Positions 42,645-51,850 of a DNA stretch of 64,000 nt are shown here, one piece after another. This DNA is from Clostridium sp. chh4-2 (GTDB lineage: Bacteria; Bacillota; Clostridia; Lachnospirales; Lachnospiraceae), in assembly GCF_002899675.1 (NCBI RefSeq), contig NZ_PKUU01000016.1, positions 62,001 through 126,000 on the forward strand, read 5' to 3'. Within the stretch, counting starts at the first letter, position 1, and the number at the start of each line of letters is the position of its first letter. A model generated the notes under the pieces. It ran no database searches and was not told where the DNA came from. It worked only from the letters and a program-made list of their open reading frames with translations. A program made the position numbers and the translations under genes.

Positions 42645-44021
42645 GTGAAAACCAATTTTTTACTGCTGACATTAGATGATATGAATTACGATTCAGTGGA
42701 TTTTGTGGGGACAGAGGAAAAGAAACGGCAGCTGATGCCTAACTTAGACCGTCTGAAAGCAGAAGGTATGACATTTAGGGAGAGCCATGTGTCCATCGGA
42801 CTTTGCCAGCCGTCGCGTTCGGTTTTAATGTCCGGCAAGTATCCTCACTGCAACGGGGCCAGGGGATTTGAAAACATCAGCCCGGACGTGAGGACGTTAA
42901 CCCAGATATTGAAGGAAGACGGATATTTTAACGGCATCATCGGAAAGGAAAACCATATCTCACCCCGGGAACAGTTCTGCTGGGATGTGTATGAGCACAC
43001 CTATGACGATGCTGGAGATTTTGGCAGGAGTCCTGAGTGCTACTACCAAAAAGTGCGCGAATTCCTTTCCCGGTCAAAAGAGCAGGATGCGCCTTTCTTC
43101 CTCATGGTGAATTCCCACGATCCCCACAGACCCTTTGCAGGCAGCGAGGATGAGATAGAGATGTTTGGCCGCCATATTGCCTATGAGGAAATGTTTTGTG
43201 AGGCGGATGTAAAAGTGCCGGAATTTGTGCCCGATCTGCCGGACATCCGCAAGGAGTTCGCCCAGTACTTAAATTCGGTTTACCGGGCGGATCAGACTGT
43301 CGGCCAGGTGATGAGGGCGTTAAAGGAAGCAGGAGTGGAAGAAGACACTATGGTCTGGTTTTTAAGCGATAACGGGATGTCGATGCCGTTTGCAAAGGCA
43401 AATTGTTATTTAAACAGCACCAAAAGCCCTTATACCGTAAAATGGAGCGGCCATATCGCTCCCGGCTCGGTCTCAGATGCGCTGGCAGCGAGCATCGACT
43501 ATATGCCGACGATTCTTGAGGTGGCCGGACTTGCCTGCCCGGAAGACGTGGACGGCAAAAGTCTTCTGCCGGTGCTGACGGAAGGTTTAAAAGAACAGTA
43601 TGATGACATTTATACCTCTTTTTATAAGACCGCTAAAAATAATGTGACGAAGAGAGAACGCTATTTCCCAATGAGATGCGTGCAGAATAAACAATACGCC
43701 TATATCTACAATGGCTGGTACGGCCAGGAGGATAAATACCGGACGGAGACCATGGCAGGCCTGAGCTTTAAAGCCATGGAGGAAGCCGCAAAGACAGATG
43801 AGGCGATTGCCAGGCGGGTCGAGTTTTATCTGAACAGGGTAAAGGAAGAACTGTACGATTATCAGAAAGATCCCCAAGCCCTTAATAATCTGGCAGGAGA
43901 GCCGGAATACCGTTCGCTGTTAAAAGAGATGCGTGTACGGATGCAGGAATATATGAAACAGAGCCGCGATGAGCTGCTGGATAAATTTGAAAATGATGTG
44001 ATGACGGAGGAGAGATCATGA
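42645..44021 (+). CDS. Second cytoplasmic Cys-type sulfatase, sulfamidase-like
   Basis: Sulfatase of 458 residues starting at GTG 42645 with AAAGGAGGAG upstream. The formylglycine motif is CQPSR with Cys54; metal residues are Asp11-Asp12 (LTLDDMN) and LSDNGMSMPFAK. The region around SDNGMSMPFAKANCYLNSTK resembles N-sulfoglucosamine sulfohydrolases more than arylsulfatases, so it may cleave a sulfamate or a differently placed sulfate ester (inference). No signal peptide. Two distinct sulfatases side by side suggest a substrate with two sulfate groups. The stop overlaps the next gene (ATGA). Confidence 0.9.
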   Translation: MKTNFLLLTLDDMNYDSVDFVGTEEKKRQLMPNLDRLKAEGMTFRESHVSIGLCQPSRSVLMSGKYPHCNGARGFENISPDVRTLTQILKEDGYFNGIIGKENHISPREQFCWDVYEHTYDDAGDFGRSPECYYQKVREFLSRSKEQDAPFFLMVNSHDPHRPFAGSEDEIEMFGRHIAYEEMFCEADVKVPEFVPDLPDIRKEFAQYLNSVYRADQTVGQVMRALKEAGVEEDTMVWFLSDNGMSMPFAKANCYLNSTKSPYTVKWSGHIAPGSVSDALAASIDYMPTILEVAGLACPEDVDGKSLLPVLTEGLKEQYDDIYTSFYKTAKNNVTKRERYFPMRCVQNKQYAYIYNGWYGQEDKYRTETMAGLSFKAMEEAAKTDEAIARRVEFYLNRVKEELYDYQKDPQALNNLAGEPEYRSLLKEMRVRMQEYMKQSRDELLDKFENDVMTEERS

Positions 44022-45061
44022 AAAAATTAATTGCAATCGTTACAATGGTGAGTATGCTGGCTCTCGCTGCCTGCGGCGGCGGGGAAAAAGCTCCGGCGGT
44101 ATCGGATGGCGGCGGAGATAAGATCCTCTTCGTTATTGCAGGGGGGAAATTAGGTGACCAGGCGGCCAATGATGCTTCCTGGAGCGGAGTCCAGAAGTAC
44201 TGTGAGGAGACAGGCGCGGAGTGCTCGGCATTTGAAATGGCGGAGCTTCAGGACTTTGATTCCACAGTGCGCGCCTACTGCGATAAAGGCTTTAACCTGG
44301 TAATCTGCAACTCTTCCCAGGTTTCAGAATTTGTCCCGCAGGTGGCGGAATCCTATCCGGATGTGAAATTTGTGATTTCTGAAGGTACAAGCGGGGAGGG
44401 GTTAGACAATCTCTTAAACATCCGTTTCCGTATCGCCGAGGCTGGTTTTGTCAGCGGAGCCTTTGCCGCGCTGATGAATCAGGAGATAAATGGAAAGATG
44501 GAAACAGCCTTTATCGGAGGCGTTCGTAACCCGGATTTAGACCGTGCCCAGTATGGCTTCGCTGCCGGCGCCAAATATGTTGGCGGAAATTCAACACCAG
44601 TCTTTGTAGGAAACTTCACCGATGCTGCGAAGGCGAAGGAACTGTCTACACAGCTTTTCTCCGGAGACGTGCGGATCATGCAGGCATGGGCGGGCGGCGC
44701 CAATACCGGTATCTTTGAGGCGGCTAAGAGCATGGGAGAAGGTTACTATACCATGGGCGGAGCCACCGGCCAGTTCCATATGTCGGATTCCATCATCGCT
44801 TCTCTGGTGAAAAATACCGATATCGCCATGTATGACGCCTGCAAGATGGCGTTGGGCGGAGAATGGAAGTCGGGTACGATCGGGTTGGGATTGGCAGAAG
44901 ACTCCGTAGGCATCAAATACGCTCCTGACGGAAGAGACGAACCGATTCCCCAGGAGATCAAGGATAAGGTGGAAGAGATTAGGAAGAAGATAATTGCTGG
45001 AGAGATCAAGGTTCCGTCCACGGAAGAAGAATACGCTGAATTTGAAGCAACTCTCAAATAG
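44018..45061 (+). CDS. BMP/PnrA-type nucleoside-binding lipoprotein
   Basis: Substrate-binding protein of 347 residues in the basic membrane protein (PnrA-like) family, whose studied members bind purine nucleosides. The lipoprotein signal ends LALAACGGG with the lipidated Cys at residue 20. The binding fold starts ILFVIAGGKLGD and includes NLVICNSSQ and ETAFIGGVRNPD. It starts inside the sulfatase stop (ATGA), so expression is tightly coupled to desulfation. It delivers the ligand to the next three gene products. Confidence 0.92.
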   Translation: MKKLIAIVTMVSMLALAACGGGEKAPAVSDGGGDKILFVIAGGKLGDQAANDASWSGVQKYCEETGAECSAFEMAELQDFDSTVRAYCDKGFNLVICNSSQVSEFVPQVAESYPDVKFVISEGTSGEGLDNLLNIRFRIAEAGFVSGAFAALMNQEINGKMETAFIGGVRNPDLDRAQYGFAAGAKYVGGNSTPVFVGNFTDAAKAKELSTQLFSGDVRIMQAWAGGANTGIFEAAKSMGEGYYTMGGATGQFHMSDSIIASLVKNTDIAMYDACKMALGGEWKSGTIGLGLAEDSVGIKYAPDGRDEPIPQEIKDKVEEIRKKIIAGEIKVPSTEEEYAEFEATLK

Positions 45062-45086
45062 CCGCCGGCTATAGAAAGGGAACGAG

Positions 45087-46601
45087 ATGGAATATGCAGT
45101 TGAAATGAAGGGTATCACTATGCAGTTTCCTGCGGTACGCGCTAACGATCATGTGGATTTTTCTGTGAAAAAGGGGGAAATTCATGCCCTGGTAGGAGAA
45201 AACGGCGCAGGAAAGTCCACGCTGATGAACATCCTATATGGTTTGTACCAGCCTACCAGCGGTGAAATCTATATCAATGGAATTAAAAAGGAATTCCACT
45301 CCGCTCTCGGAGGCATCGAGGCAGGGATTGGAATGGTGCACCAGCACTTTATGCTGATCCCCAGAATGACGGTGGCGGAGAATGTGGTGCTGGGCGCGGA
45401 GCCGAAGAAAAACCGGCTGTTTGACCGTGCCAGAGCCAATAAAGAGGTAACGGCGCTTTCCGAACAATACGGCTTCTATCTTCCGGCTGCGGTGCCGGTA
45501 AGAGAAGTGTCTTTGGGAATGCAGCAGCGCGTGGAGATTGCCAAGGCGCTCTACCGGAAAGCGGATATTATTATCCTCGATGAGCCGACGGCGGTGCTCA
45601 CGCCACAGGAAATCGATGAACTGGGTGAGATGCTGAAACAGCTGAAAAGCCAGGGAAAGACAATTATCATCATCACTCATAAGATGAAAGAAATTATGGA
45701 TTTCAGTGACCGTATCACGGTGCTGCGGGCAGGAAAAAAAGTGATAACCGTGAATACCTCAGAGACCGATGCCGACAAGGTGACGGAATATATGGTAGGA
45801 CGTGAGGTCCATTTAGGAGAAAACAGGGAAAATCATACGATTGAAGACACTGTGCTGGAATTTATCGGCGTGTCTTACAAGAATAAAGTAAATAATGTCA
45901 GCTTCCGTCTGAAAAAAGGTGAGATTCTGGGGATTGCTGGCATCGATAACAGCGGGCAGAAAGAGATCACCGAGCTGGCGGCCGGAATCCTGCAGCCGGA
46001 TGCCGGACAGATCCTGGTAGATGGTCAGGATGTGACCCGGCTGAATGCCAGGCAGATGAAGGAGCTGGGGGTAGGCTTTATCCCCCAGGACCGTCACCGT
46101 CATGGGCTGGTGCTGGATATGGATATCGAGGATAATCTCCTCATGGGCTACCAGCGCAGGCCGGAATATAAGAAGGGCAGATTTCTGTTTAACCGCAGCA
46201 TGGCGGAAAAGAACGCAGAAGAGAAGATAAAAGACTATGATATACGCCCGGCGGACAGAAAGATTCTTACCGGAAAACTCTCCGGAGGCAACCAGCAAAA
46301 GGTGGTGGTTGCCAGGGAGAGCAGCCGCGCAACCAGGGTCATCATAGCGGACCAGCCATCCCGCGGAGTTGATATCGGAGCCACGGAACTGATCTATGAT
46401 ATCTTTGCACGCGCGTGTAAAAAAGGAGAGGGAGTGATGCTCTCCTCGCTGGAGCTGGATGAGCTTTTAGCGGCTACGGACCGGATCATGGTGGTAACCG
46501 AGGGACGAGTGGCCGGAATTGTGGAGAGCGCCCATACGTCCAGACGTGAAATTGGAAGCTTGATGGTAAACTTTAAAGAAAATCAGGAGGTGGAGGCATG
46601 A
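45087..46601 (+). CDS. Nucleoside-type ABC transporter ATPase (duplicated domain)
   Basis: ATP-binding subunit of 504 residues with two ABC domains, as in RbsA and YufO/NupO. First domain: Walker A GENGAGKST (~residues 36-44), signature VSLGMQQRVE, Walker B IIILDEPTAVLTPQE. Second domain: degenerate Walker A GIDNSGQKE and signature LSGGNQQKVV with Walker B VIIADQPSRGVD. GGGAACGAG lies before the ATG, which follows the binding-protein stop by 25 bp. It energises import by the two permeases that follow. Confidence 0.94.
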   Translation: MEYAVEMKGITMQFPAVRANDHVDFSVKKGEIHALVGENGAGKSTLMNILYGLYQPTSGEIYINGIKKEFHSALGGIEAGIGMVHQHFMLIPRMTVAENVVLGAEPKKNRLFDRARANKEVTALSEQYGFYLPAAVPVREVSLGMQQRVEIAKALYRKADIIILDEPTAVLTPQEIDELGEMLKQLKSQGKTIIIITHKMKEIMDFSDRITVLRAGKKVITVNTSETDADKVTEYMVGREVHLGENRENHTIEDTVLEFIGVSYKNKVNNVSFRLKKGEILGIAGIDNSGQKEITELAAGILQPDAGQILVDGQDVTRLNARQMKELGVGFIPQDRHRHGLVLDMDIEDNLLMGYQRRPEYKKGRFLFNRSMAEKNAEEKIKDYDIRPADRKILTGKLSGGNQQKVVVARESSRATRVIIADQPSRGVDIGATELIYDIFARACKKGEGVMLSSLELDELLAATDRIMVVTEGRVAGIVESAHTSRREIGSLMVNFKENQEVEA

Positions 46602-47665
46602 ATAAAAAAATATCCGTAAACGGAGAACGTTTGAAATCGCTTCTGTCCCCGTGCCTGATTATTCTCTTTGCCATGGCATTTGTATCAATTCTTTTAGTTG
46701 CAATCGGCGCCAATCCTTTTGCAGTGTTCAAAAGCCTGATCCAAGGGGCTTTCGGGACGCCGCGGGGGTTAATCAGCACCATCAGCAAATCAGTGCCCAT
46801 CTGCCTTTCCGCCTTTGCGGTGGCGATGGCGAAAAAAGTGGGTATCTTTAATATCGGCGTGGAAGGACAGTTGGTTGTGGGAGCGCTGGGCAGCGCGATC
46901 GTGGGCATCTATGTAAAAGGTCTGCCGATGATCATTCACCTGCCGCTGGCACTTTTGGGAGGTATCCTGTTTGGAATGCTGTATTCACTGATTCCGACCT
47001 GGATGTTTATCAAACGGGGAGTAAACCTGCTGGTGGTATTCATCATGATGAATAATCTGGCGAAGCTGTTCTCGACCTTTGTAATCATATCACTGATCAA
47101 TGATCCGAGCAGCATGACGACGGCGTCCCTGCCAATCCAGGAATCCGCCCATCTGCCGAACTTGATAACCAGCCCCGGGAAGTTAAATATCAGCATCTTC
47201 ATCCTTCTGGCTGTGGTGCTCATTATCTATATTGTATTTTATAAGACCGTGTGCGGTTATGAGATGAGCGTATGCGGGCTGAACCGGGAGGCGGCGAACT
47301 ACAGCGGCATCAATACCGGGAAATACCTGACCTGGGCGCTTTTAATCGGAGGCGCATTAGCAGGACTGGCGGGGGCCATCGAGGTACAGGGAACCTATTA
47401 CCGCCTTTATGACGGATTCTCCCCGGGCTATGGATTTGACGGCATTCCAATTGCTCTTTTATCCAACGGCAATCCTCTGTTCATGTTTGTGGGAAGCATT
47501 CTTTTCGCGGCGCTGCGCGTGGGTTCCAATACCATGCAGATCGACCAGGGCGTGCCGAGTGAGATTGTATCGGTAATTCAGGGAACTCTGGTTACACTGA
47601 TTGCCTGTGAATATTTTATCAAGTACTTATCCGGAAAAATGATTATGAAGAAGAAGGAGGCATGA
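46598..47665 (+). CDS. Nucleoside-type ABC transporter permease 1 (NupP-like)
   Basis: Membrane subunit of 355 residues with about nine or ten hydrophobic helices, in the BPD-transp_2 (RbsC/NupP) family. Recognisable segments: KKVGIFNIGVEGQLVVGALG (~residues 73-92), the conserved loop CGLNREAANYSGI and AGLAGAIEVQGTYYRLY. The ATG overlaps the ATPase stop by four bases with GGAGGTGG upstream. It pairs with the next permease to form the heterodimeric channel. Confidence 0.93.
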   Translation: MNKKISVNGERLKSLLSPCLIILFAMAFVSILLVAIGANPFAVFKSLIQGAFGTPRGLISTISKSVPICLSAFAVAMAKKVGIFNIGVEGQLVVGALGSAIVGIYVKGLPMIIHLPLALLGGILFGMLYSLIPTWMFIKRGVNLLVVFIMMNNLAKLFSTFVIISLINDPSSMTTASLPIQESAHLPNLITSPGKLNISIFILLAVVLIIYIVFYKTVCGYEMSVCGLNREAANYSGINTGKYLTWALLIGGALAGLAGAIEVQGTYYRLYDGFSPGYGFDGIPIALLSNGNPLFMFVGSILFAALRVGSNTMQIDQGVPSEIVSVIQGTLVTLIACEYFIKYLSGKMIMKKKEA

Positions 47666-47669
47666 GGCT

Positions 47670-48602
47670 ATGAGTATGGTTTTGATTACAACAATGGTAA
47701 TTTCGGTACTCCGGCTCACCGTACCGATTGTGCTGATGGCGCTGGGCAACATGTTCTCCGAGCGCGCGGGCATCATGAACCTGGGTGCGGAAGGTATGAT
47801 GATTTCCAGCGCTTTTGGTGCGGTGGCAGGCGCCTACTTTTTTGGGAATCCTTGGCTGGGAGTGCTGACGGCAATTCTCTGCAGCATGCTGGTAGCCGGG
47901 ATCCATTCATTAATCAGCGTGGAATTTGGCGGAATCCAGAACATCAGCGGTCTGGGACTCAATATGCTGGCCGTAGGCATGACTTCATTTTTTTGCCGGG
48001 CAATATTTAATACCGGCATCAGCCCGACGGTACCCAGCCTTCAGACCAGTGAATTTTTGAAAAATGTTCCGCTGATCGGCAAGGTGCTGGTCCAGTTTTC
48101 TCCGTTAGCTTATCTTACGCTGGTGATTATCGCAGTCTGCTGGTTTGTTATGTCGAAGACCGTGTTCGGCGCTCATATCGTGGCCGTGGGAGATGATCCG
48201 AGAACCGCAGAGACGGCGGGCATCAACGTCTGGAGACTGCGCCATTTCTGCGTGACTGTATTATGCGGTGCGCTGGCAGGCCTGGCAGGAGCTTATCTCT
48301 CCATCGGCCAGCTCAGCTTTTTCATGGAGGATATGACCAACGGCAAAGGTATGCTGGCGGTTATCGCGGTTAAGATGGGGCGCTGGAGCCCGAAATACAT
48401 CGTGGCAGTAGCGCTGCTGTTTGGATTTTTCGACGCTCTGCAGGCGCAGCTTCAGATTAATAATGTTTTAAACATCGCTCCGGAACTGATCCAGACACTG
48501 CCGTACGTGGCGGGTATCGTAACCATGTTCTTCAGCAGCAGCTCCAAGGAAACTCCAAAGGCATTGAGACAGCCTTATGTGAAGAATAAATATAAGATTT
48601 AG
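47670..48602 (+). CDS. Nucleoside-type ABC transporter permease 2 (NupQ-like)
   Basis: Second channel subunit, 310 residues, eight to ten hydrophobic helices. Family marks are ERAGIMNLGAEGMMISSAFG (~residues 30-49), VGDDPRTAETAGINVWRLR and AGAYLSIGQLSFFMEDMTNG. It starts 4 bp after the first permease, with GGAGGCATGAGG as ribosome site. The set of binding protein, fused ATPase and two permeases matches known purine-nucleoside importers. Confidence 0.93.
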   Translation: MSMVLITTMVISVLRLTVPIVLMALGNMFSERAGIMNLGAEGMMISSAFGAVAGAYFFGNPWLGVLTAILCSMLVAGIHSLISVEFGGIQNISGLGLNMLAVGMTSFFCRAIFNTGISPTVPSLQTSEFLKNVPLIGKVLVQFSPLAYLTLVIIAVCWFVMSKTVFGAHIVAVGDDPRTAETAGINVWRLRHFCVTVLCGALAGLAGAYLSIGQLSFFMEDMTNGKGMLAVIAVKMGRWSPKYIVAVALLFGFFDALQAQLQINNVLNIAPELIQTLPYVAGIVTMFFSSSSKETPKALRQPYVKNKYKI

Positions 48603-48625
48603 TCTGAAAGGACGGAAGGACAGCT

Positions 48626-49444
48626 ATGAATGAGGAGAAAGAATTAAAGAAAAAAGCGGCGGCCATCCGTCTGCTGGCGCTAAAAGGGATTCATGCGGCA
48701 GGCAGCGGGCACACAGGAGGTTCGTTATCTATCGCGGAGATACTCTCGGTATTGTATTTCGACCAGATGAATATAGACCCGGAACATCCGGATGATCCGG
48801 ACCGGGACCGCCTTGTTTTATCAAAAGGGCATGCGGCTCCGGCCGCCTATGCGGCACTGGCGCTTCGGGGCTATTTCCCAAAGGAGGATATGATGACGTT
48901 AAGGCAGGTGGGAAGCCATCTGCAGGGGCATCCTTCTATCCGAAAAACGAAGGGCGTGGATATGTCATCCGGCTCGTTAGGACAGGGACTGTCCGCAGCC
49001 AATGGTATGGCCTTGGCAGGACAGTATCATGGAAAAGATTACACGGTATACTGCATCTGTGGGGACGGGGAACTGCAGGAAGGCCAGATATGGGAAGCGG
49101 CGATGACGTCGGCTCATTATAAACTGGACAACCTGATTCTGTTTGTGGATCATAACCGCCTTCAGATAGACGGTGAGGTATCGTCCGTTATGAATGTGGA
49201 ACCGCTGGATGAAAAGTTCCGTTCCTTCGGCTGGGAGGTTCTGGACGTGGATGGACACGATGTGCAGGCGCTTCGTGCATCCATTTTGCAGGCAAAAACG
49301 GTAAAAGGGCGGCCAACGGTGATTATCTGCAATACGGTCAAGGGCAAAGGCGTTTCCTTCATGGAAAATCAGGCCGGCTGGCATGGAGCGGCACCCAATG
49401 ACGCACAGTATGAACAGGCGGTTCAGGAATTGACGGAGGTTTGA
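48626..49444 (+). CDS. Transketolase, N-terminal subunit
   Basis: Split transketolase subunit of 272 residues carrying the thiamine-diphosphate pyrophosphate-binding half. Motifs: GIHAAGSGHTGGSLSIAEIL at the N-terminus, SKGHAAPAAYA, and the thiamine motif GDGELQEGQIWEA (~residues 144-156) with the Mg-binding HNRLQ. It works only with the next gene product. As the operon also holds RpiB and an epimerase, it would feed pentose phosphates into glycolysis independently of the housekeeping tkt at 15 kb. Confidence 0.94.
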   Translation: MNEEKELKKKAAAIRLLALKGIHAAGSGHTGGSLSIAEILSVLYFDQMNIDPEHPDDPDRDRLVLSKGHAAPAAYAALALRGYFPKEDMMTLRQVGSHLQGHPSIRKTKGVDMSSGSLGQGLSAANGMALAGQYHGKDYTVYCICGDGELQEGQIWEAAMTSAHYKLDNLILFVDHNRLQIDGEVSSVMNVEPLDEKFRSFGWEVLDVDGHDVQALRASILQAKTVKGRPTVIICNTVKGKGVSFMENQAGWHGAAPNDAQYEQAVQELTEV

Positions 49445-49447
49445 CAG

Positions 49448-50377
49448 ATGGAATATTTATCGACAAGAGAAGCTTATGGGGAAGCGCTTGCTCTGCTGGG
49501 TGAGGAACGGGAATTCGTGGTATTGGATGCGGACCTTTCCAAGGCCACCCAAACCGCGCGTTTTGCCAAAAAGTATCCGGAGCGGTTCTTCAATATGGGG
49601 ATCAGCGAAGGAGATATGATGACCACGGCAGCGGGATTTGCTGCCACAGGGGAGTGCGTGTTTGCAAGCACATTTGCCATGTTTGCTGCGGGAAGATCCT
49701 ATGAGCAGATCCGCAATTCCATCGCCTATCCGAGGCTGAATGTGAAGATCGGAGCCACCCATGGAGGCGTGCTGATCGGAGAGGATGGCGCTTCCCATCA
49801 GTGCATTGAGGATATCTCCCTGATGCGCACGATTCCGGGGATGACCGTGCTGGTGCCTTGTGACCAGTACACCGTGTTCCGGGCTGTAAAGGCGGCTATG
49901 GAGATGGACGGACCGGTGTATCTGCGGTTTGGCCGGGCATCGTCACCAAACGTTTATACACAGGAGAATGCCAAACTGGAGATTGGGCGCGGCAATGTGA
50001 TTAAGGACGGCAAAGATGTAACAATTATCGCGATCGGCGATCTGGTTTATGAAGCGGTGGAGGCGGCAAAAGAGTTAGAAAGCAGAGGGATATCGGCTGC
50101 GGTCATCGACATGGCAAGCGTGAAGCCCATTGACAGGGAATTAGTTTGTACTTATGCTGAAAAGACCGGCAGAATCATAACGGCCGAGGACCACAATATC
50201 ATCGGCGGCTTAGGAAGTGCAGTGGCAGAAATTTTGGCGGAAACAAACCTGGCGAAGCTTTTTAGAGTTGGAGTAAAGGATACTTTTGGATGCTCAGGAA
50301 AACGTGTTGATTTGCAGAAGCAATTTGGGCTGAATGCAGCTGGAATATTAGAGGCTGCAGACAGAATTTTGGAATAA
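49448..50377 (+). CDS. Transketolase, C-terminal subunit
   Basis: Partner subunit of 309 residues with the pyrimidine-binding half and the C-terminal domain. Motifs: VLDADLSKATQT, FNMGISEGDMMTTAAGFAATG (active-site Glu), THGGVLIGEDGASHQ and VPCDQYTVFRA. It starts 3 bp after the N-terminal subunit; the ribosome site (GGAGG) lies in the end of that gene. It is the last gene of the operon and is followed by a clear terminator. Confidence 0.94.
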   Translation: MEYLSTREAYGEALALLGEEREFVVLDADLSKATQTARFAKKYPERFFNMGISEGDMMTTAAGFAATGECVFASTFAMFAAGRSYEQIRNSIAYPRLNVKIGATHGGVLIGEDGASHQCIEDISLMRTIPGMTVLVPCDQYTVFRAVKAAMEMDGPVYLRFGRASSPNVYTQENAKLEIGRGNVIKDGKDVTIIAIGDLVYEAVEAAKELESRGISAAVIDMASVKPIDRELVCTYAEKTGRIITAEDHNIIGGLGSAVAEILAETNLAKLFRVGVKDTFGCSGKRVDLQKQFGLNAAGILEAADRILE

Positions 50378-50380
50378 AGA

Positions 50381-50430
50381 ATACAAAGAAGCTGCGGTAT
50401 AATCTATACCACGGCTTCTTTGTATTTATA
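50381..50430. terminator. Bidirectional terminator at the operon end
   Basis: ATACAAAGAAGCTGCGGTATA (50381-50401) pairs with TATACCACGGCTTCTTTGTAT (50405-50425) with two non-Watson-Crick positions. T-rich flanks suit termination from both sides: plus-strand transketolase and minus-strand permease. Confidence 0.85.
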
Positions 50431-50467
50431 GAGGATAATAGTTCTAATATTAATTTTGATCTCTGCT

Positions 50468-51802
50468 TTACTGACCATTATTTGCGCTGTTTCTCTTCTT
50501 GAGTATTGAGAAGAGGGGCAGTCCCAAGAGTGCGACAACGATAGCGAAAATGGACTGGGACGGATTGCCGAACAAGGTGCTTAACAGGATATAGGAACTT
50601 CCTAAAGCGCCCAGTACAGGAGTGATAGGATACAGGGGGATGCGGTATCCCTTTTCGTCCGAAAGTCCCCGCTTGCGCAGAAGGAACACGCCTACAATAC
50701 CGGCGGTGAAGAAAATCCAAAGCACGAAGGTAGCAAGGTTGGATAGCGTATGGAAAGTGCCTGACATAATATAGAATACAGCAATCAGTGACTGGGCAAT
50801 TAATGCGTTGGTAGGTGTGCCAAATTTAGGGTTTACCTTGCCAATCAGACGGCTGCAGGGCAGTTGTCCTCTTGCGGCCATGGACTGCGGCACACGGGCG
50901 CCGGTCATCATATGTCCGTTCAGAGAGCCGAAAATGGAAATCAGGATGCCGCCTGTGAGGAATGCCGCGCCGCCAGGTCCAAACAGAACTTCTGCCGCAT
51001 CTGCCGCCGGTGTTTCAGAGGTCAGGATTGCGTCTGCAGGCAGGGTGCGCAGGATAACCAGATTAAACAGCACGTAAACCACGATAACAGACATAACGCC
51101 CAGGAAAATGGAACGGGGCAGATTCTTCTTAGGATCCTTCATCTCTCCGGCCATATTGGTAACGCCCAGCCAGCCGTCATAAGCCCACAAGGTTCCTAAA
51201 AGTGCTGCGCCTGGCGCCAGAGATTCGCCGATAAGCTCTCCGCTCATACCGGCTGCGCCTGGTATGTGTCCTTTGAAAAGGCCCATACAGATGATGGCGA
51301 CGAAAGGCACCAGCTTACCAAAGGTGGATGCCACCTGTATGGCTCCGCCATACTTGGTTGAAAGGATGTTAAGCACCAGGAGCATGAACAGCATTCCAAG
51401 GGCTAACATCCGCTGAGTTCCCGCTGTCATGGGAACAAAATAAGTTGCATAGATAGCGATTGCAATGGATTGGGCGGCAAGCTCGGCGGGATAGGAGATG
51501 ATGGACTGTACCCAGCCTAGGGTAAATCCCCATTTTTCCCCGTAAAGCTCTTCCAGATAATTATAAAGGCCGCCGGCGCGGGGCATATTGGAACCGATTT
51601 CCGCAACGGAAAGAGCTGCGCATAATGATATGATACCACCTACAACCCACAGGAGGATAGCCATTTTAGGACTTCCTGCATCCCGCAGGACAGCAGTCGG
51701 TTTCAGGAAGATACCGGAACCGATAATCATGCCGATAACGATGGATAAGCCCTGCAGTACACCGACGGTTCGTTTCATGTCATTTTGTGTGTTATTCTGC
51801 AT
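50468..51802 (-). CDS. APC family amino-acid permease
   Basis: Membrane transporter of 444 residues with twelve hydrophobic helices, in the amino acid-polyamine-organocation family (SteT/LAT-like). The start shows the family segment GLSIVIGMIIGSGIFLKP (residues ~16-33); later GTLWAYDGWLGVTNMAGEMK and the loop ending GRVP-like QSMAARGQLP are typical. AAAAGGAG precedes the start on the minus strand. It is the third gene after two D-2-hydroxyacid dehydrogenases on the same strand, 48 bp from the second, so the set may import or exchange an amino acid or its hydroxy/keto acid. Confidence 0.9.
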   Translation of the reverse strand: MQNNTQNDMKRTVGVLQGLSIVIGMIIGSGIFLKPTAVLRDAGSPKMAILLWVVGGIISLCAALSVAEIGSNMPRAGGLYNYLEELYGEKWGFTLGWVQSIISYPAELAAQSIAIAIYATYFVPMTAGTQRMLALGMLFMLLVLNILSTKYGGAIQVASTFGKLVPFVAIICMGLFKGHIPGAAGMSGELIGESLAPGAALLGTLWAYDGWLGVTNMAGEMKDPKKNLPRSIFLGVMSVIVVYVLFNLVILRTLPADAILTSETPAADAAEVLFGPGGAAFLTGGILISIFGSLNGHMMTGARVPQSMAARGQLPCSRLIGKVNPKFGTPTNALIAQSLIAVFYIMSGTFHTLSNLATFVLWIFFTAGIVGVFLLRKRGLSDEKGYRIPLYPITPVLGALGSSYILLSTLFGNPSQSIFAIVVALLGLPLFSILKKRNSANNGQ

Positions 51803-51850
51803 TTGATTCTCCTTTTCTTTTCAGTTAGGCTAATATTGCATGGTCTTCTA

